Origin: Rhodococcus rhodnii NBRC 100604
Lineage (GTDB): Bacteria; Actinomycetota; Actinomycetes; Mycobacteriales; Mycobacteriaceae
DNA length: 64,000 nt
Assembly: GCF_001894925.1 (NCBI RefSeq)
Contig: NZ_BCXD01000012.1
Coordinates: 92,885 to 156,884 of the forward strand
Direction: 5' to 3'
Positions 60,338-64,000 of this stretch are shown here, piece after piece. The notes under the pieces are model-generated. The model saw only the letters and a program-made list of their open reading frames with translations. It searched no databases and was not told where the DNA came from. The number at the start of each line of letters is the position of its first letter. The stretch's first letter is position 1. A program made the position numbers and the translations under genes.

Positions 60338-61287
60338 CGATCCGTCGCGCTGCGCGCAAGCAGGACTCCTACACGATCCTGCAGAACAAGGTCCTCACCG
60401 ACGCGCGTCTCTCGTTCCGGGCCCGCGGGGTCCTCGCCTCCATCCTCTCCAGGCCGGAGAATTGGTCGACCCGTGCCGAGACCCTCGCACGCGAGACGCC
60501 AGGGGAAGGCCGTGACGCGATCCGCAGAGCGCTGTCCGAGCTCGAGACAGTCGGCTACCTCGTCCGTGAGAAGGTCCGTGACCCGAGGACCGGACGCATC
60601 GCGACCGTCTCGACGGTCCACGAGGAGCCCGTCACCGATCGGCCCACTCCGCCGCAGGTCAGCCCGACGACTGAAATCGCGTCCCCGGCGTTCGCCGAGC
60701 CGGAGCCTGAAAACCCGTCCCCGGTGCTCGCGCCACCGGAGCCTGATAATCCGTCCCCGGTCCCCACGCCACCGGGGCCTGGAAAACCGGCGCCTGGTTT
60801 TCCGACCGGTGAACCGGACGCCGGTTCGCCAGGCCCCTTAGAAAGGACCGTAAGAAAGGACCGATCAACAACCACAACCCCGGCAGCCGCGAAGCCCGTG
60901 CAGCCGAGCACGACGCCCGAGCGCGCTGTGGTGGTGGAGGTCGACTCCGACGACGAACTCGACGCGCTCCGGAGCGCATGCCGCACCGCGGGCATCACCG
61001 CCCGATGGGACTCGCTCCGACCGGACCAGGCCGCCGAGATCTCGCACCTGATCACGCAGCACGGCATCGACGCCCTCGTGCGCCACGCCGCCGCACACCA
61101 GCGCAGCGAACGCCCCACGCTCTACGTCCAGGGCTGGATCGGCTCCTGGCAGATGCTCACCGCACCGCGCACCGACGTGCCCGCGGGGCCCACAGCATGC
61201 ACCGACTGCGACCACGGGTGGCTCGACGCCGACGCTCTCGTCGCCTGCCCCACATGCCGCCCGAACCTCGCGCGCCGCGCCTCCTGA
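60334..61287 (+). CDS. replication-type helix-turn-helix protein with zinc-ribbon end
   Basis: A 317-residue protein of the kind used for replication in actinobacterial phages and integrative plasmids. The N-domain reads DARLSFRARGVLASILSRPENWSTRAETLA (in parts), RDAIRRALSELETVGYLVRE: a winged helix. Then comes a Pro/Glu-rich linker with a 12-residue tandem repeat, a second helical part (DELDALRSACRTAGITARWD), and a C-terminal CTDCDHGW...CPTC zinc ribbon. AGGTGAT is 5 bases before the ATG. Activity as initiator or helicase loader is inferred. Confidence 0.7.
   Translation: MTIRRAARKQDSYTILQNKVLTDARLSFRARGVLASILSRPENWSTRAETLARETPGEGRDAIRRALSELETVGYLVREKVRDPRTGRIATVSTVHEEPVTDRPTPPQVSPTTEIASPAFAEPEPENPSPVLAPPEPDNPSPVPTPPGPGKPAPGFPTGEPDAGSPGPLERTVRKDRSTTTTPAAAKPVQPSTTPERAVVVEVDSDDELDALRSACRTAGITARWDSLRPDQAAEISHLITQHGIDALVRHAAAHQRSERPTLYVQGWIGSWQMLTAPRTDVPAGPTACTDCDHGWLDADALVACPTCRPNLARRAS
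60671..60814 (+). repeat. 36-base tandem repeat in rep, four units
   Basis: Units begin at 60671, 60707, 60743 and 60779, each with CTGAAA/CTGATA/CTGGAA followed by a GTCCCCGG-like core. They encode a repeating 12-residue Pro-rich linker (ENPSPVLAPPEP, DNPSPVPTPPGP). The last unit is more diverged. All have length divisible by three. Confidence 0.75.
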
Positions 61288-61300
61288 CAGGACACCCGAC

Positions 61301-61507
61301 ATGACCGAACGCTTCACGTACGACGCCTTCAAGATCGCGACCGACTACCGCGACCGATACGAGGATCAGCCCGAGATCCGGGCCGCACTGAACGCGATGA
61401 TCATCGAGCTGGCGAACGCGCACGTCTTCGCGAACGCTCACTACGGCGCCCACAGCCTCATCAGGGACGGCATCGACGTGGGTTGGCCGACCGGAGACGC
61501 GAAATGA
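61301..61507 (+). CDS. small hypothetical protein of the element
   Basis: 68 residues, mixed charge and soluble: MTERFTYDAFKIATDYRDRY, ending DVGWPTGDAK. AGGA lies 9 bases upstream of the ATG and the stop overlaps the ATG of the DUF2637 gene (ATGA). No family recognised. Position between rep and the membrane gene suggests an accessory replication or transfer role, which is only context. Confidence 0.6.
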   Translation: MTERFTYDAFKIATDYRDRYEDQPEIRAALNAMIIELANAHVFANAHYGAHSLIRDGIDVGWPTGDAK

Positions 61508-62304
61508 GCGCCGCGCCGTCCGGCGGCGCTCGCTTCGGCCGGCGGCTCGACATCGCTGCGCCCTACGCGATCGCCGCGATCGGATTCATCCTCAGCTACA
61601 GCAAGCTCGCCGAGTTGGCCGAGCGCGCGGGTTACGGCACCGTCACCGCGCATCTGTGGCCGCTCGCCGTCGACGGCCTCGCGATCGTCGCGACCCGCGG
61701 CGTCCTCACCCTCTCCACGCCGTCCGCGCACCGCTACGCGTGGGTGATGCTCGGCGCCGGAACCTCGGTGTCCGTCATCGCCGCGATCACCGCCGGCATG
61801 CTCCCGCCCGGCCCGCTCCCGCCCGCCGCGACGGCCGCCGTCTACGTCGTCCCGCCGCTGTGCCTGCTCGTCGCACCGCACCTCGCGGTCAAGATGCACG
61901 ACCAAGCACGCCGCGACAGCGAGAGCGCCGATGTCGCACCCACACGCACCGAGCCCGCGACGTCGCGCCGCGCGACACCACCTGCCGCAGTGGCGCACAC
62001 CGCGACCGACATCTCGCCCGCGACACCCGATGTCGCCGCGGCGAAGCCGGAAGCCGAGTGCGACACCGTCCCGATCCCCGTCGTCGCACCCGCGACACCG
62101 AAGCTCACCTCGATCCCGAACGCGCAGGTCACGAACGGTGCGACAGCCGCGACCGAAGAGACGCGACAGCGCGTCATCTCTATGAAGACCGCGAACCCCG
62201 CGCTCTCCTTCCGCGCGATCGCCCGCGCATGCGACACCTCCGACAAAAACGTCGGCCGATGGTGGAAGGCGCACCAAGAGTCACAACGCGACAAGGTCGC
62301 ATGA
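61504..62304 (+). CDS. DUF2637 membrane protein (Spd-like)
   Basis: 266 residues: four helices (about residues 17-37, 50-68, 78-98, 103-125) in the DUF2637 arrangement (YAIAAIGFILSYSKLAELAE, HLWPLAVDGLAIVATRGVL), a Thr/Ala/Pro-rich linker, and a C-terminal HTH-like segment NPALSFRAIARACDTSDKNVGRWW. DUF2637 proteins are typical of actinobacterial conjugative plasmids and ICEs and of some phages, where they are linked to plasmid spread. ATG 61504 overlaps the preceding stop. Confidence 0.8.
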   Translation: MSAAPSGGARFGRRLDIAAPYAIAAIGFILSYSKLAELAERAGYGTVTAHLWPLAVDGLAIVATRGVLTLSTPSAHRYAWVMLGAGTSVSVIAAITAGMLPPGPLPPAATAAVYVVPPLCLLVAPHLAVKMHDQARRDSESADVAPTRTEPATSRRATPPAAVAHTATDISPATPDVAAAKPEAECDTVPIPVVAPATPKLTSIPNAQVTNGATAATEETRQRVISMKTANPALSFRAIARACDTSDKNVGRWWKAHQESQRDKVA

Positions 62305-62332
62305 AGAGTTCGCACCGCCCGAAAGATCTGAT

Positions 62333-62665
62333 ATGAATCACGCCATGACACAGATGGCAGCGGGCTGGTACCCCGATCCCGAGATGGCTGGAACCGTGCG
62401 GTACTGGGACGGGGCAGCATGGACAGAGTCGGCGGCGCCCGCGCCGACACAGGCGCCGGCGGGAACGATCAGTCCGGTGCACGCATACCGCGCGATCTCG
62501 CGTCTGCTAGCGATCCTCGGCGTGCTCGCGATGTTCGGCGGCATTGGCCTCGGGTTCGTTGCCAGCGAAGCCGTGAGCATGTTCTTCCTCGTCGGCGGAT
62601 TCCTCTCGGTCGGAGTCGGCGTTCTCGTGTGGGTACTACGGCCGCGAGTTCAGCGCGCCGGCTGA
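62333..62665 (+). CDS. DUF2510 domain membrane protein
   Basis: 110 residues: N-terminal DUF2510 motif AAGWYPDPEMAGTVRYWDGAAWTE, a Pro/Ala linker, then two helices (LLAILGVLAMFGGIGLGFVA and MFFLVGGFLSVGVGVLVWVL). DUF2510 is a small WW-like domain found at the N-end of many actinobacterial membrane proteins. ATG 62333 or 62345; the ribosome site is weak in both cases. Function unknown. Confidence 0.75.
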   Translation: MNHAMTQMAAGWYPDPEMAGTVRYWDGAAWTESAAPAPTQAPAGTISPVHAYRAISRLLAILGVLAMFGGIGLGFVASEAVSMFFLVGGFLSVGVGVLVWVLRPRVQRAG

Positions 62666-62674
62666 CGCATCCGG

Positions 62675-62869
62675 TCACCGGGTGCACGCGGGTGTGTGGG
62701 TGACGTGTCCGCAGGCTGGGCAGGTGTGGGTGCGGTGGCCGCCGTTGGTGACGGCGGTGCAGGCGCAGGGCAGCCAGCCGACGATGACGCGGCGCGCGCT
62801 GAGCGGGTGCCCGTTGCCGCAGTGCGTCGGTGCGGGTTCGGTGTGCCTCACCTGCCGATGTTCGCACAT
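62675..62869 (-). CDS. small zinc-ribbon-like protein
   Basis: 64 residues with Cys/His pairs: MCEHRQVRHTEPAPTHCGNG, then HPLSARRVIVGWLPCACT, and HTCPACGHVTHTPACTR. The spacing (CGNGH, PCAC, CPACGH) looks like a treble-clef or zinc-ribbon. It runs opposite to its neighbours. A near-consensus SOS box overlaps the start codon. No known family named with certainty. Confidence 0.6.
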   Translation of the reverse strand: MCEHRQVRHTEPAPTHCGNGHPLSARRVIVGWLPCACTAVTNGGHRTHTCPACGHVTHTPACTR

Positions 62870-62877
62870 TCGTTCGA
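62862..62877 (-). promoter_or_regulatory. LexA/SOS-box candidate
   Basis: On this strand TCGAACGAATGTGCGA, one base off the actinobacterial SOS box TCGAAC-N4-GTTCGA. It overlaps the ATG of the zinc-ribbon gene. Confidence 0.4.
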
Positions 62878-62924
62878 TAGGCTGCTAGCGTGAGCGGCGG
62901 GACGGCACCGCGTGAGAGGGAAGC

Positions 62925-63035
62925 TCACTCGGCGCCGTCCCCGCCCGTCTCGTGCCACGCGAGGATCTCGACTTCCCACAGCACCCAGTCGAGTCGCGGG
63001 TCCCATCCCCCTCGTCCATGCAGGTTTCGACGCAC
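62925..63035 (-). CDS. tiny Trp-rich ORF (36 residues)
   Basis: From GTG 63035: VRRNLHGRGGWDPRLDWVLW, EVEILAWHETGGDGAE, stop. Four Trp and an amphipathic pattern make it look like a real small element protein, but no good ribosome site is seen. The remaining 62,890-63,086 region shows nothing else. Confidence 0.35.
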   Translation of the reverse strand: MRRNLHGRGGWDPRLDWVLWEVEILAWHETGGDGAE

Positions 63036-63086
63036 GCAGGATGCGGTTGGTTCCCTTGACTCTGTGAGTGACTCTGATCTGCGCCG

Positions 63087-63284
63087 TCACTCACGCGGGG
63101 CTTCGCGCTTGATGAGGTTCGGCACACTGAGGGTCGCGACCACTACTGCCGGGACGATCACCAGTGCGTTCATGCTCGCGTAGGTGACGAGCGTGTAGGC
63201 GAAGATGCCGGAGGCGACGGCGACCACGAGCACGATCAGGTTCGCGGCGTCGACGCGACGATGCGATGTGTGCCGAGTTGTCAC
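63087..63284 (-). CDS. small two-helix membrane protein
   Basis: 65 residues with helices ANLIVLVVAVASGIFAYTLV and NALVIVPAVVVATLSVPNLI and a basic end. GTG 63284 is set by GGAG 8 bases upstream; the open frame continues to 63365 without such a site. Unknown function; small membrane proteins of this kind are common in prophages. Confidence 0.5.
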   Translation of the reverse strand: MTTRHTSHRRVDAANLIVLVVAVASGIFAYTLVTYASMNALVIVPAVVVATLSVPNLIKREAPRE

Positions 63285-63460
63285 CGGTTGTCTCCTTGCA
63301 TTGACGAGGTATCGAACGTTTCCGCGGGGAATGATGTGGCGCCGGGATCGGCTTGGGGTGCCCAAATGGTCAGGCGTATCGGGGACAGCTAGAGTCGCGC
63401 TAGATACTCTCTTGCCATATGCAGCGCAAGAGATGACACGGCAGGGGAGGTGTTCGGGCG

Positions 63461-63973
63461 ATGCTGATCAAGGAGGCTGCCCGTCGCGCCGCTGAGGACA
63501 CGCTCGCTACGCATTGGCGAGGCCGAGATTTCCCTGTCGATCCGTTCGAGATCGCCGCGAACATGGGTGTGCGCGCTTCCGAGGCACCGCTCGAGGACGG
63601 GACGTCCGGGATGGTGATCTCCCGGCTTCGCACTCAGCCGGTGATCTTCGTCGAGGAGTCCGAGACGCGTCCTCGGAAACGGTTCACGTGCGCGCACGAG
63701 CTCGGCCACTTCGTCGAGCGAACCGAGACGCTGGGAGACCTGCGGGAAGGGTTCGCGTTCGTCGACAAACGGACGTCGAAGACCGACGCCCACGAGTTCT
63801 ATGCCAACGAGTTCGCCGCGAACCTACTGATGCCCGAGGACGCGGTGAGACGACTCGAAGACGAGGGCTGCACGCTGATCCGCATGGCCGGCTACTTCGA
63901 CGTCTCGGTGCCCGCGATTGAGGTTCGGCTTCGCCGACTCGGCATCCGGCTCGTTCCTGCCGCGTCTTGCTGA
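63461..63973 (+). CDS. ImmA/IrrE family metallo-endopeptidase
   Basis: 170 residues. The zinc motif HELGH (His79-Glu80...His83) lies in FTCAHELGHFVERTE, with the downstream helix DAHEFYANEFAANLLMPEDAV giving the third ligand (Glu in EFYANEFAA). Such enzymes cleave XRE repressors (ImmA of ICEBs1) or act in antitoxin systems. ATG 63461 has GGGGAGG about 12 bases upstream. No XRE gene is immediately adjacent; the repressor at 59906 is 3.3 kb away, and any partner could also be beyond the window. Confidence 0.88.
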   Translation: MLIKEAARRAAEDTLATHWRGRDFPVDPFEIAANMGVRASEAPLEDGTSGMVISRLRTQPVIFVEESETRPRKRFTCAHELGHFVERTETLGDLREGFAFVDKRTSKTDAHEFYANEFAANLLMPEDAVRRLEDEGCTLIRMAGYFDVSVPAIEVRLRRLGIRLVPAASC

Positions 63974-64000
63974 CCGAGTTCGGCGAGGACGACCCGAGCT

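Larger units (their letters stand above)
59756..64000. mobile_element. integrative element (ICE or prophage type) at tRNA-Lys, left part
   Basis: Directly after the tRNA the conserved gene order ends and typical element genes follow: XRE repressor, replication-type HTH protein, DUF2637 membrane protein, DUF2510 protein, zinc-ribbon protein, small membrane ORFs and ImmA/IrrE peptidase. tRNA 3' ends are standard integration sites. No integrase, excisionase or second copy of the tRNA end is visible; the other end must be beyond 64,000. Confidence 0.7.

Noticed and set aside
1..64000. CRISPR arrays, rRNA genes, insertion sequences or transposases
   Set aside because: I looked for regularly spaced 24-40-base repeats, rRNA landmarks and DDE-type ORFs with terminal repeats and saw none; the 17-, 15- and 36-base tandem repeats have no spacers.

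Overview
The window is GC-rich chromosomal DNA from a mycolic-acid actinobacterium (order Mycobacteriales). A Rhodococcus-like genus fits best, but I cannot fix it further by eye. The evidence is the GC-ending codons, frequent GTG starts, many 4-base GTGA/ATGA overlaps, marker genes (mycothiol synthase mshD, GlnR, DUF3073, an acyl-ACP desaturase of the DesA type), and a gene order that from memory matches the Mycobacterium tuberculosis block Rv0780-Rv0824c: purC, ptrB, an exporter, a DUF2334 gene, a metallo-hydrolase, purS, purQ, pepC, purL, a sterol-carrier-like gene, purF, purM, DUF3073, ygfZ, a PabC-like gene, a nitrobindin-like gene, sseC, cysA2/sseA, thiX, DUF2993, glnR, mshD, pstB, phoU, an LCP protein, dusB, desA.

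Layout. 1-5.4 kb: an exporter cut by the window edge, a 13E12-type HNH protein, a GyrI-like protein, and a divergent MFS exporter/TetR pair with a double operator between them. 5.4-31.9 kb: purine biosynthesis (purC, purS, purQ, purL, purF, purM), interrupted by oligopeptidase B, a DcuS/DcuR-type two-component system facing dctA, a glutathione peroxidase, a MarR/MFS/DUF2334 operon, a DUF4185 protein, an M18 aminopeptidase, the wreck of a siderophore-binding protein, and a TRAP dicarboxylate transporter. 32-36 kb: DUF3073, then an operon ygfZ-MOSC-asparaginase, and a PabC-like gene. 36.4-42.6 kb: cydA-cydB-cydD-cydC for cytochrome bd, with a reading-frame break inside cydD. 42.6-43.2 kb: a separate unit with its own promoter, a 12-codon ORF and a highly structured leader ahead of a DUF1540 gene. 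43.3-48.3 kb: an SDR gene and sulfur/redox genes (rhodanese, DUF1416, DUF4395, thioredoxin) with a cysteine-rich leader peptide and a hairpin covering the next ribosome binding site. 48.5-55.2 kb: glnR-mshD, the phosphate operon pstS-pstC-pstA-pstB behind a Pho box, and convergent phoU. 55.3-59.5 kb: an LCP ligase, dusB and desA.

From 59,756 to the right edge an integrative element appears to begin at a tRNA-Lys(TTT) gene. It carries an XRE repressor with an operator over its own start codon, a replication-type HTH protein behind a coupled leader peptide, a DUF2637 membrane protein, a DUF2510 protein, a zinc-ribbon protein, small ORFs and an ImmA/IrrE metallopeptidase. No integrase or second attachment site is visible, so the far end lies outside the window.

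The most interesting signals are regulatory RNA. One is the structured leader and tiny ORF upstream of DUF1540, with mutually exclusive helices. The other is the Cys-rich leader peptide with a hairpin over the DUF4395 ribosome binding site. Several predicted promoters place a TANNNT box 6-7 bases before the start codon, which suggests common leaderless transcription.
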